Below are positions 53,967 through 64,000 of a DNA stretch of 64,000 bases, one piece after another (position 1 is the stretch's first letter; the number at the start of each line of letters is the position of its first letter). The DNA comes from Coriolopsis trogii (lineage: Eukaryota > Basidiomycota > Agaricomycetes > Polyporales > Polyporaceae), in assembly GCA_020543525.1 (NCBI GenBank), contig JAHYIO010000023.1, positions 868,001 through 932,000 of the forward strand, read 5' to 3'. The notes beneath the pieces were generated by a model. That model did not search any database. It worked only from the letters and a program-made list of their open reading frames with translations, and had not been told where the DNA came from. The translations under genes were made by a program, and so were the position numbers.

Positions 53967-55411
53967 CTATGATGACGGTCTGACCACTGATATGACCTCC
54001 ACCTCGTCTCGCTCGTCCGAGATCTCGCGTTTGAACTCTATCACCTTCAACGACGGCACCCGGCCAAAAACGTGATGCGCAAACGCGACCTTGACGTCGG
54101 GGTCGGGATCATGATACTTGTCATTGACTCGAGGGAGGCTCCACACAAACCGCTCGAGCGACCATGGCTGCATTGATTCCACAAGATCGCCCTGTCATCA
54201 TCCACGAACTGTTAACCGGCCTGGATCAAACCGCAGCAAGCCATGGCTTGCTGGCAAACCTCAAAGACAGGTGAGAAACTCACAAAAAGGCCCTCCAGAG
54301 GCTGCTGCAGATCGGCCTCGTCGAATATGTGCACAGCCACCTCAAACGTCCTGAGATCGACTATGCCCGGCGGATTCGTACGCAGCGCTTGAATGAACGG
54401 GGCTATGGTACCATCGCGCTGGCGGCGAAGGTTGACAATGCCCGGTAGCCGCATAGTGAATTCCGTGGGGCGCATGTCCGTCAAGACGTCGGGCAGGAGC
54501 GGGAACTCGTTCCAGTTCAAGGCGAGGTGAAGGCGCTTGACGTGGCCCTGGCGGAGGCCGAGTACGTACGCGTCGATGATGTCCCCAGAGAACTCCTCCA
54601 GCGTACTCCATCGACAGGCAGACGGAGATTCCTTCAGGTTTTTCTGTCGCACCTCATAGTATGCCTCTACCATGCATTCACAGGCCTCGCGGGAGCGGAT
54701 AGAGAGGTGGGTGAGGTTGGGGAGCGCGGCGGCGTACCGGGCGGTGATGGGGGATTCGATGCCCTCTATCATGAGCTTTCGCAGCTTTGGAAAAATCGGA
54801 TATGGGTCAATGTCGTGGGGATGCGCGTGGTACCGGAGCACCCATTCGAGCTGCTCCAGGGATGAGGATAAGTGTGCCAGCGTGCTGAGGGGACATGGAC
54901 GGCTCTCTGGGAGATCGTCAACGCACTCTACTTTTACTGTCCGGAGATGGGAGCGAGTGTGACGAAGCAATCCATAAACATGTTCCTGGGAGTAGAGAAG
55001 ATGGAGGTGTTCCAGGGACTCCAGCTGCGCGAAGGCGTGCAGGAGCGTCGGATCAGCTCTGACCAGTGAGTCGAGATTGTCTAGTGTCAGAGCTCGTAGA
55101 CCGGTCATGTCTTTGAGACACTTCTTGAGAAATTCTGAAGTAGTTCCCTCGAGTCTGTACATGGACAGTGCCAGGGACTGGAGCAAATAAGAGCGAGGAT
55201 GTTGTACATCAGTCAGGAAATCGATGAATGATGTGACACTAGAATCTGTCCGAAGTATGACTGGTCGTCTCAGGAGCTGACATGCGCCTTCGTGGTTGAA
55301 AAAACGGTTGGTCTTCATGACGGCCAATAGAGTTTTCTGGTCGCAGTACGAGAGGACGAGAATGAGGACGTCCTGGTTCAGTATCGGCGCCATGAGTCGG
55401 TTGCTCTCCAA
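53967..55411 (-). CDS. F-box protein E
   Basis: Exon 1 (55411-54284) and exon 2 (54191-53967) flank a 92-nt phase-0 intron; 450 aa. The F-box lies at about residues 8-45 (APILNQDVLILVLSYCDQKT; KTNRFFNHEG), followed by LRR-like strands ('LESLEHLHLLYS', 'FPKLRKLMIEG', 'LPNLTHLSIRS'). Unlike the others here, the intron lies near the 3' end, so this is a different F-box lineage. An alternative start at 55393 would remove six residues. Divergent from the F-box gene at 55773 over 361 nt. Confidence 0.8.
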
Positions 55412-55772
55412 GGCGAACCTCCAACTGAGTGCGGTTTTGGTGAGCAGAATCAGATATATATTTTCCGGGAGGGGGACTCACTCCTGTGACCAGTGCTCGG
55501 TGTCCTGGTCTGAGCTACGGTCGCGCTTGCAATTGGCTGGCGAAAAGTTGAAGTTGCCTAGGGCCTAGGCGCGCGAATGCGATCGCGATGCACGTGTAAC
55601 CCACGCACCCAGCGCTTGGCCTGCCTCAGGCCTTCAACTCGGACTACGACCGTGTCTCCGGTTATACTACCAGCCAATCGCAGCAACGTAGACGGCATTC
55701 CTGCAAGCACCGAGAACCAGGGCTTTAGAAGGTTGTGGGCTACAATACAGGGTCCTCACTTGAAGTTATAGT

Positions 55773-57466
55773 ATGAGTCTGACATTACGCTTGCAGCAAA
55801 TGTCTTCCAGGACTCAGATTGGGTCGGTAGTGGCCCCTTCAGGGCAGTGTCAAGCCCTACGCATTCCAGAGATTCTCGAACATATTTGTAGCTTGGCAGA
55901 AGACGGGACATGGGCAGCTCTTGCGCGCACATGCTCTCGCTTCAGTGGCATCGCGGTAGAAGTCCTCTGGAGCTCCATCTATGATATATGCCCTCTTGTC
56001 AGGTGCTTCCCTGCGGATAGCTGGGTCATTGACTGGGAACAGCATATAATTGTGATGATTCACTTCTTGCGATCTGCTCAACCAGCTAAAATGAATGACT
56101 ATCAGGCATTCATTCGGGTACCGCTTCCAAGCGAATGGGCGTCCTGTATCCAACATGCACGCATGGTCCGGACCATTGGGGCTACATCCGCGAGACGGTA
56201 CCTGACAGCACATTCAAGTATTTTGCGAACTCTGAACTACCTGAGACCAACACCTATTCTATTCCCAAATCTCAGAGTTCTTGGTCACCACTTCTACGAT
56301 GAGACACCAAATATCCTGTCCATGTCGGGCAACCAGTTGACGTCCGTCCGCATTGCCGGAGAACACGTTTCACAGTATACTATATGCATGGCGGTTACTT
56401 TGCTGGCTACTAGACGTCAGGCATTGCGGTCCACAGGCCTCTTCCTAGATTCAGAGCCCACTCCTGCCTCGTCCGCAACACTCTCGACGCACATGATCAC
56501 TTTTCCTCACTTGACGCGATTCGAATGTTGTGTCATACCCCTTGATCTGCATGCTGTCGCGTTTCTAGCTCGGATTCCTACGCTCAAACTGCTGAACATC
56601 AAACTCAAATACCACCACCCGCATGCCTGGTCACAGATCAGCCACGATCCCGAATGTTCGACGTTCGCGTCGCTACAAGAGCTAACACTATTGACTGATA
56701 TTCCGGAATGCATGTCATTCAACAACTGGGCCGTCACGTTTCCGCACCTCTCCACGTTGAACCTATACGTCCTTGCCGAAGAAGCTAACAGAAGTACATT
56801 CCGTTCCTTATATCCGAGCGGCTGTCGCCCTCTCCCCTGCACAAACTCGAGCTGTGCGTTAGCGGTAGACCCCAAAGCACGGTCCACATCGATTCCAACG
56901 ATCTGAGGCCACTTTTGGCTCTCGGCTCTATTCAGACTTTCGACATCTCTCCCCGGGGGTGTTGTCTGGTCTTGGACGACGCATTCATGCTTGACCTCGC
57001 GCAAGCGTGGGTGAATCTCGAGGTGCTTCGCCTTGCTGGCGATGGGAGGGGCACACTTACGCCGGGCCAGTCGCTCCCCTCCATCACTGCCCTCGCACAT
57101 CTCGCCGCACACGCCCCCAGCCTCCGCGACATCGGAAGCTGTGAGGATCCTGGCTCATGCGCAGACGTACCAGAGTCCGTCTACGCCGATCTCGCATATC
57201 GTACGAGCAAATCCCTGGTCGAAGAACTGAACCTCACATCCCCGGCGATGCCGCCGAACCTACGGCCGCTGGCACGCTTCCTCACGCGTGTCTTCCCGAG
57301 ACTGAAGACATTGATTTGCGAGACAGAATACCTCGGCCATGTCGAATGGTCGTATATCCTTGACAAGGCGGCGAGAAGCGACATGGCGGATGGAGGGGAC
57401 GGATGGAGTGCCGAAGAGTTTTACGATGAGATGTCCAAACGAAAACGCAATCGGGGAGGCAAGTGA
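55773..57466 (+). pseudogene. F-box gene F, single frameshift
   Basis: Exon 1 (55773-56051) encodes an F-box (RIPEILEHICSLAEDGTW; ARTCSRFSGIAVEVLW). A 54-nt in-frame intron (56052-56105) is inferred because the following AFIRVPLPSEWASCIQHA matches the standard exon-2 opening of this window's F-box genes. The LRR-like frame is open to about 56805. A one-base shift in 56800-56815 is then needed to continue into 'LSPSPLHKLELCVSG', 'WVNLEVLRLAGDG' and the C-terminus ending at 57466. Unshifted, the protein ends at 56906 (about 359 aa after splicing). Start could also be the ATG at 55800. Confidence 0.7.
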
Positions 57467-57774
57467 GGGTACAAGCGAACCAGCAAGCGTCTGGGAAGGC
57501 GATGAGTCAGTCCGTCCGAGACGCACTCCATCGATAGGCTTGGTGGAACGGTCGTGAAAGCATCACAAGGGCTGTATAGTTCGGGATGTAAACATATCTG
57601 CGTAGGGTTGCGAGGTACATGTGGAGCTATGAGGTTGACTCGGATATGTCAAGGATAGTAAGTAGTTCTCAGGAAGCTAACAGGGCAGCCGTTCCGTTAC
57701 CAGTGACTCAACGACGAATGGACCGTATAGGGAGGCACGTACCTTCGTAGCTGACCGACTTCGCGAACGCTAGT
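57467..57774. other. Convergent intergenic region
   Basis: Lies between two convergent genes and should hold both terminators. No exon is seen. Confidence 0.4.
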
Positions 57775-59451
57775 TCACGACATTGGCCACTCAGAGAAGA
57801 CTCCTTGTCCGAATCTGAAGAAGCTGATTGTCCCCGCATCCACCGCCGCAACGACGACCATCTTCTTGCCCGTTTTCAGCGACGGGAACGGGTTGGAAGG
57901 GCGCTTCGCCTCTGGGCTGCCGCCAGGGTGCAAGAAGGGCCATATCCAAGCTAACGATGTCCATGAGGGTGATCGTGAGGGCGAGCGAGTCGAGGCGGTA
58001 GATGGCTTCGACGACGGCTTTCCAGGCGCGGATGCAGATGCAGCGGCTTCTTTCTGTTGCGCAAAGGACATCTTCTTCCTAGGGGCGGGTGGCGGAAGCT
58101 CTGGGAGCTCGCCGAAGAGTGCAGTAAGCTCCGATATAGTTGGCATGGGCGTGGTTCGCGCACTGAGTATCGACAAGAACGTCAGTAAGGAAGACAGTAT
58201 GTATAATGTATATGATTGCCTACTTGACGACCACTACGGAGAAGTCTGGTGGTGGTGGAGATGTCTTCTTGAACGGCGTGGACGGCTTGTAGAGATTGTA
58301 GATTATCTGGTAAGGTGATGGCGGAACGTCCGGTGCACCCTTGATCCTAAGTGGCACGTCGTAGCCTGAAGGTAGGAAACGGAGCGACTTGAACAGTGAA
58401 ACTACGGAGGGACACTTAGCCGTTGTTGCGCAAGTTTATAGAGTGTCTCACCGTTGTTCGTGTTATGGTGAAGCCAGCGATTGAACCCTATGGGCCGCCA
58501 CCAGTTGCGTCCACCAATGAAGACATGCAGAACCTTCGACAGCAGGGACACTGCTGCGTTATATAATCGATGGAGGATGGAGCCAGACTGACGTTTCGCG
58601 CGAACGAAGGATGGGGGTATGGGGTAATCGGACGAGGGAGGCTGGGTTCTAGTGACAACATAACCAAGTCGTCTGAGGTATGCATATACCTACACAATCG
58701 CTCGTCTGGAGAGGATTTGTCAGGCGGGATGTCATGAGCGTACCTGATATTTCTCAAGCGTAAGCTCCTCTTGCCCGATCATCTCCGCGTACGCCTGCTG
58801 AACAGACATAGGAACACCCTCCATGTCGTCCAATAGTTCCGTTTTGTGGAGAGGTAGGTCTGTCGGGCTCCAGCAATACATCGCGCCGCGTTCGACCAGG
58901 TACAGCGCCTCTTCCGGGAGGAGTTCCAGACGTTTTTGAATCTTTTTCTTGTCCCCGACGTGCTCTTGAGCTCTCGCGACGGAGTGTCCCATAGTGGAGA
59001 AGTGGATACCGCGTTGTACGGTGACATGCGCTCTTGCGAGCTGAGGGTACCAAATAGCATGGCTCACAGACTTGCTACCCGGGAGGTCAGACGCGAAATG
59101 AAGAGAAATGTGGATGGGGGACTGACTGCGAGACGGTGCGCGTAGCCTTCAAGGCCTCAAACATGGCTGAACGCGCGCGATCCAGGACATGTCTCTGCAG
59201 ACCGGAGCCACCTTGCGCGTTGGGCTCAAAGTCTTTCTCTCCCCGCTTGGGAATGATGGGTCGCGCGATGGACAGTCCTCTACGACCCATGGTTCAGACA
59301 CGGGAGAAAGGGAGATGATGCTTTGAGCTCACGGTATTTTGGTCCAATCCGGCCCCTGGTCCTCGTCTCCCGATGATTGTTCCTCCTCCTCCCTGTCTTG
59401 TGCAGTCTGCTGTGCAGGCTCGGCAGTGGGCCGCTCCAAGTTATCGTCCAT
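57775..59451 (-). CDS. SEN54: tRNA-splicing endonuclease subunit Sen54
   Basis: Seven exons: 59451-59333, 59279-59127, 59074-58744, 58689-58593, 58550-58452, 58365-58224, 58162-57775; 442 aa. The complex (Sen2/Sen15/Sen34/Sen54) excises introns from pre-tRNAs; Sen54 is structural and non-catalytic. Diagnostic parts: the N-terminal block AIWYPQLARAHVTVQRGIHF, then LLPEEALYLVERGAMYCW and VYAYLRRLGYVVTRT; the C-terminal beta block VVVAAVDAGTISFFRFGQG close to the end. A Pro/Ser/Lys-rich linker precedes the last block. The intron between 58593 and 58550 is only 42 nt (39 nt with the alternative acceptor), the shortest well-supported intron in the window. Divergent from the SAM carrier over 232 nt. 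Confidence 0.9.
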
Positions 59452-59683
59452 CGCGTTGTTGTCGATTTTCCGTTAAGGATACTTGAAACCAGAAGAGAGA
59501 TGATTTATTAATATAGGATGTTGCCAAGGACGATGTACAGTGGTCGAGGTGGAAGATGACTGGGACGCGAAGGCGCGCACGACGGACTCGCGAGTCGGAG
59601 CTGGAGTCCGACAACCCGAAGGTTGTGCTGGTCCTATAAGTATACCACCGCCGCAACCTCATCCCGAGCGTGTCGTATCGACG
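59452..59683. promoter_or_regulatory. Bidirectional promoter region of SEN54 and the SAM carrier gene
   Basis: 232 nt between two divergent start codons, without any open exon. A TATAAGTATA stretch at about 59636 is a weak TATA candidate for the rightward gene. Confidence 0.45.
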
Positions 59684-60798
59684 ATGTCCACGCAGTCTGC
59701 GCCGACATTCTACCAGTCTCTTGTGGTGCGTCACATCGTTCACGCTCACTTCGCATAACAGTGACACGAGCGTGCTAGGCTGGAGGAGTGGCAGGGACAT
59801 CGGTCGACCTCCTCTTCTTCCCAATAGACACCATCAAGACTCGTCTCCAGTCTTCGCAAGGCTTCATAAAGGCTGGTGGCTTCAATGGAGTTTACAAGGG
59901 CATAGGCAGTGTGGTGGTAGGGAGTGCTCCTGGAGGTATGTCATCGCTCATGTCCTGCTGGGCAATCGCGTTTTGACAGAGCGTGCCCGCGCGTAGCTGC
60001 CGTGTTCTTCTGCACGTATGACACGCTCAAGAAGACACTGCCCATATCCCCCGAGTACTCCCCCGTTACCCACATCATTTCTGCGTCCGTCGGCGAGGTC
60101 GTACGTCATCTACACGCTTTCGAGTCTCTGTACCTACTCAGTCGTACAGTGACATCTTAGGCTGCATGTTCAATACGTGTCCCCACCGAAGTCATCAAGA
60201 CCCGCACGCAGACGTCAACGTATGGCCCTGCTGCTTCGTCGTCGCTCTCGGCAGCTAGACTGGTGCTGTCCACTGAAGGCATTCGCGGCTTCTACCGCGG
60301 ATTTGGGTCTACTATCATGAGAGAGGTACGGCACATCGCTTATAACTGCGAAGCCTTGGGGTTAACGGAAGAGCAGATTCCGTTCACGTCGCTACAGTTT
60401 CCTATGTACGAAGTACTCAAGCTTCGTCTAGCAAAGCTACTCCACAGACCCCTACATGCGTATGAAGCAGCGGTTTGCGGTAGTTTTTCTGGGGGAGTGG
60501 CTGCCGCCCTCACAACGCCTCTAGACGTCCTCAAAACTCGAGTGATGCTAGACCTTAGGGTAAGCGGGCTTCCCGTTCCACGAACCAAGAAGACTCACAT
60601 AATTCGTAGGATCCAACGAAACACGCACACCCTACTCTCGCAGCCAGGTTCCGGGATATTTATGTACAAGAGGGCGCACGAGCACTCTTTGCTGGTGTAG
60701 TCCCGCGGACGTTGTGGATATCTGCCGGCGGCGCCGTCTTCCTGGGGATGTACGAGTGGACAATCGGCACGTTCACAGGGAAGACACGAACATCCTAG
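59684..60798 (+). CDS. PET8: Mitochondrial S-adenosylmethionine carrier (Pet8/SLC25A26)
   Basis: Six exons: 59684-59725, 59779-59935, 59997-60100, 60161-60325, 60377-60559, 60610-60798; 279 aa. It exchanges cytosolic SAM for mitochondrial S-adenosylhomocysteine across the inner membrane, feeding methylation of mitochondrial RNA and biosynthesis of cofactors. Family-specific blocks: [51 protein letters not shown], '[17 protein letters not shown]', [13 protein letters not shown] and '[11 protein letters not shown]'. Three carrier signature motifs are present at the expected spacing, and the length is normal for the family. Confidence 0.92.
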
Positions 60799-61053
60799 AC
60801 TGGACCTCGTGTAGAGTGTTCTCCATATATGGTAGACTATGGATAGGTCGGGAGGGACCATTTACCTCAAGAGACGACTCGAAAGTCCCGTCCGACTCGG
60901 CCAACAGGCAATTGGTATGTTTCGTGCTGTTAAGACATACAGTACACCCAATACTAATACACATTGCACAGTCCCCGTAGGTTCCGAGACTTGCTATGAT
61001 ACTCTTCTCGCCGGGCAGGTCTTCCTTGACCCTCATATGAACTGCTCTCCATC

Positions 61054-61637
61054 TCAATGACTCGGTCGGAGTTTGTCCGTGAGGTTCTCAACCGTGTCTA
61101 AGTCCCGACGAAGGTGAGCGTCGCGGTCCATAGGCAGCTCAATCATCGCTCCTACTCACCCTTCAGCTTCTCGGTCGTGGACGGCTTCCCGCCGGCGGCT
61201 CCTGTGTTGTGCCAGTTGTCGCCCTCCCGGAAGCCGCTCTGACCGAACGCGTTCCCGCCAGCACCGAGTGTGTTCGCGTCAGTCCTGTCGCCCGGCATGG
61301 CAGTGTTGCCGTAGTTATCTCCAGCACCCGCCGTCCAGAGGTTACCCTCCTGAGCTCCACGGTTGCCGACATCGCTGCGCTCCCACTGACATTCGCCCTG
61401 GCGACGTCCGGTCGCGTCTGTTTCCCATGTCGAGGTGTCCGTCGGGTCGTGCATCGGACGCGCGCCCTCGGAGGGCTGGAGGTGGTGTTCGTCGTCAGCA
61501 AGACGGGTCTGTGTGGATACGCGAGGTGGGCGACGTACCTCGTTGCCACTCCTGTTTAGACCGACATTGGGACCGTGCGGGTTGGAGAAGTTGTTCGGGT
61601 TGTTGTTCCAGGACTCAGTTGTGCGTTGGAAAGACAT
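61054..61637 (-). CDS. Small hydrophilic Gly/Asn/Asp-rich protein
   Basis: Exon 1 (61637-61160) and exon 2 (61097-61054) flank a 62-nt phase-1 intron; 173 aa. Reading through the donor would end three codons later, while splicing adds a coherent amphipathic tail (DTVENLTDKLRPSH). The chain is almost free of hydrophobic residues and rich in Gly, Asn, Asp, Thr and Trp, with blocks such as 'NPHGPNVGLNRSGNE' and 'FREGDNWHNTGAAGG'. Such composition is typical of hydrophilins or stress-induced disordered proteins, which is inference. No transmembrane or signal segment. Confidence 0.65.
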
Positions 61638-62317
61638 GGTATGGGTTAGTGTGAGAGGATGAAGTGTTCGGTGTGGAAGTTTGGTTTGGAAAGTGAGCTT
61701 ATGCGGCGGTGACACTGGGTTTCTTATACGTCGCGGAGTGGGGCGCGCACATGACGGCAAGGCGCTCGACTCCAGCACTATCTCCACAACCCATACTCGG
61801 AGTCGCTGAATCCTGGCATTGCGCCAGAACTATTCGCAATGCTTGTAGGGGTACCGGTACTTACTTGGTGATGTATTTGGGTAGCATAGTACTCATTACA
61901 GGGGCTGTCACTACCTGACCTGCTAGCTCATCTGTTCGCTCAACATGTCGAATTCGAAAGGACGCGATGGTCAGAAACATACACCCCACACGACACCAAC
62001 TATCCGCTCCACATAACATAGTCAGTCTGTTTGTTTCCCGTTGGAGTTGTTCAACCCATATTTACTACAGTAACTAACCTCGCTAGCCCCACAGCATTGC
62101 GTGTCATGATGCACCAGAAGCCTATAGATGAACAACCATGCATCCACGTCGACTCCACACATCATCCATGCGGGCCTTCGTCGGGTACTCGTGGCCCCAG
62201 AAATAGAGGACGTTGGCGAATGCAGATGCGAGGGGATCGTCAGGTGGGGCTTTGCTCCAAACGACCTTCTCGCCTCTCCACTGACCTGGACTTATCTAAA
62301 AAGCCTGCACGCCGCGC
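61638..62317. other. Intergenic region
   Basis: No supported exon; promoter side of the hydrophilic protein gene, with a pyrimidine/purine-biased leader at 61640-61700. Confidence 0.4.
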
Positions 62318-63358
62318 ATGTGCCGTACCCATCTCAACGAATCACGAATCAACAGGACAGCATGTCGACCAGCTTTGACGATGTCGACCGTCTCCGTGGT
62401 CTTTTCCAAACACATCGAGGCATGTTCGCGCCAACTCTGCTCACGAGTTGCACAGGAGCTAATCAATTATATAACAGCAACCTCTGCAGATAGCCCCTAT
62501 GACTTCGCGCGCCAGGCCAGCGAGCATGCTCCTCGAGGGCGCTCTAAGAGCCCAACGACACGACGTCCACCAGTTGCGGGCGGTAATCCTGTATGGCTCG
62601 ATGACGTCGCTGAGCGGCGGCACCGCCGTCTACAGAAACGACCACCTCACGATCGGGCTAGCCCAGCCAGAAACGCGAATACGCCTCAACTGCAACCGCG
62701 CGTCCGCGAGAATCCTTGGGCTACGGGGTGGACACCAGACCCTTCTCCTGGTCCCTCCCCCCCACCTGTCACAAGCCCCCGTTCTCCTGACAGGCGCGTC
62801 GCGATCACTGACTGGGATACGTTCATGTGCGCGTCAGACATGGCGCAGCATGCGAAAGCAGCGCAAGTTGCTGACGGGTCCGTCCCGAGTCTGAAACCCA
62901 GCCTGAGGACTCCTCAGGGTGGTGTGCGGGAGGGTGATAACTGGCATAGCCATGAAGCCATTCGGGATGAGCGCCAGTGGATGAGAGGGCACGAGCATGA
63001 GGACGATGAATGTTTCCTGAAAAGTGCGTACTCAGACTTTTTCTTGACCAAGCGTGTTCGGGAACTCACTTTGTCCCTTAGGCAAGCTAGAAAAGGTTGC
63101 AGACCGCATCTCCCACCATGGTCGAGACTGAGGTTAGAGCGAATCACATTGAGGGGTATTGGTAGAACACATTCTCGGGGCAAACCCGTAATTTGCGGTC
63201 TTGGTACCAACAATCGACACTGGCAAATGGGCAGAAGTACATCTCCGGAGCGTCTACCTTTAAACCAGTCGCGAACACTTGCACCATCCAGGCATAGACC
63301 GCTCACGACAGCAGACGTCAGCCGTGGTCGCCCCTTCTCAAGCTTCAAGCCTTGTTGA
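62318..63358 (+). CDS. Hypothetical Arg/Pro-rich protein
   Basis: An open frame of 346 codons. The central 120 or so residues look protein-like (PVWLDDVAERRHRRLQKRPP; 'RRVAITDWDTFMCASDMAQH'), with Pro/Ser linkers ('TPDPSPGPSPPPVTSPRSPD'). It contains REGDNWHSHEA, which shares a seven-residue core with the neighbouring hydrophilic protein. Upstream, an alternative frame starts with ATG at 62361, so the true start and exon borders are uncertain, and the Arg-rich last 100 residues may be non-coding. No family recognised. Confidence 0.4.
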   Translation: MCRTHLNESRINRTACRPALTMSTVSVVFSKHIEACSRQLCSRVAQELINYITATSADSPYDFARQASEHAPRGRSKSPTTRRPPVAGGNPVWLDDVAERRHRRLQKRPPHDRASPARNANTPQLQPRVRENPWATGWTPDPSPGPSPPPVTSPRSPDRRVAITDWDTFMCASDMAQHAKAAQVADGSVPSLKPSLRTPQGGVREGDNWHSHEAIRDERQWMRGHEHEDDECFLKSAYSDFFLTKRVRELTLSLRQARKGCRPHLPPWSRLRLERITLRGIGRTHSRGKPVICGLGTNNRHWQMGRSTSPERLPLNQSRTLAPSRHRPLTTADVSRGRPFSSFKPC

Positions 63359-64000
63359 GCCGTTGTCTGCAGTGTGCACTCGACCGCAAGGCTCCACTTG
63401 CGCACGATGAGCCACAACGCGTCGCATCACCGCTCTCGTCTTTGACAGTTGCGGACGATAGTTCGAGTCAATTCGAGTTGTGAACTGCGACGACGTCGTC
63501 AGTGGGGATGCGGGACGCATGACTCCCAAACGGTCAGAATGGTTTGATGGCCGATGCTAAGGCGACGAGAACCTACGATGTCCCCGGAGAGCTCGATCAG
63601 GGGACTGATCATGTCGCCACGGACTCGAACGCTAATAGCAGCTAGCCTGCGGTCAACGGAATACCCTGGAACACGGAGAGCCGTCGCAGGCATCCGCGTC
63701 AGTGGCTGCCGGCACCATAGCTTTCCTCACCGTCCAGAGCGGGTTCTCCACTTGTCGAGACATTTGTCCATGGGCTCCGGGGACCTAGTCGAAGTTATCC
63801 TTACGCAAGGGATAACCCATTCAAGGATAGGGCAGACCGTCATCCGACAACCCTGCAGGATCATAGCGCGACGTCGACGTCGAAGCATGCTCACTGTTGT
63901 CGTAAGGGCATGAAGTGGCCCGGGGTTGCGCGATGATGGTGGCGCTGAGCTTTGTGCCAGCGTCATTGGTCCTTACTCACCGACAGGCTATGTACGTGAT
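63359..64000. other. Right edge, no supported gene
   Basis: Short frames only, no recognisable exon. Confidence 0.4.

Noticed and set aside
61500..61531. A 30-nt GT-AG segment inside the hydrophilic protein gene
   Set aside because: Too short for a spliceosomal intron, in frame, and the read-through protein is coherent.
1..64000. Transposable elements, tRNA/rRNA genes and CRISPR-like arrays
   Set aside because: I saw no transposase or reverse-transcriptase motifs, terminal repeats, tRNA cloverleaf candidates or regularly spaced repeats. A dedicated scan could still find short or decayed ones.

Overview
The window is nuclear DNA of a filamentous basidiomycete, most likely an agaricomycete. 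Genes are split by many short GT-AG introns (mostly 46-90 nt) that can be placed by phase. Tandem F-box/LRR-like genes, small secreted cysteine-rich proteins and a fungal aerolysin-type gene complete the picture. I saw no bacterial operons, CRISPR arrays or RNA genes. All exon coordinates were worked out by hand from splice signals and reading phase; no search was run.

Housekeeping genes lie at the two ends and in scattered islands. On the left are the 5' end of a 5-oxoprolinase gene (1-207, minus), two tandem isoprenylcysteine carboxyl methyltransferase-like genes (624-3103, minus) and a Rif1-like telomere/replication-timing factor (3735-8354, plus). In the middle are a cyclopropane-fatty-acid synthase-like methyltransferase (25350-27646) and two near-identical mitochondrial carriers in convergent orientation (41849-43405 plus, 48389-49962 minus) around an acidic disordered protein. 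On the right are the tRNA-splicing endonuclease subunit Sen54 (57775-59451, minus) and the divergent mitochondrial S-adenosylmethionine carrier (59684-60798, plus), followed by a small hydrophilic protein.

Between these islands the window is dominated by recent duplication and decay. A tandem duplication of about 4.65 kb (about 8380-13050 and 13340-17990) carries a 12-cysteine secreted protein plus an F-box gene; one F-box copy is frameshifted. A large inverted duplication (about 18000-22700 and 33400-37860) carries, in mirror order, an F-box gene, F-box remnants and a secreted bacterial-type solute-binding protein. The F-box copy in the left arm is broken and the one in the right arm is intact, while both binding-protein copies are intact. 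A further F-box family has three members (28067-29892, 30006-31917, 37986-39878), of which only the last is intact. In all I count fourteen F-box-related loci, of which four look intact: 15440-17362, 36028-37730, 37986-39878 and 53967-55411.

Two secreted modules, the 12-cysteine peptides and the solute-binding proteins, are thus embedded in a rapidly turning-over F-box cluster. The carrier pair keeps three microexons of 10-11 nt and a GC-AG intron in both copies. A gene with an aerolysin/ETX-MTX2-like pore-forming signature sits at 52522-53713, and one of its splice junctions does not resolve.
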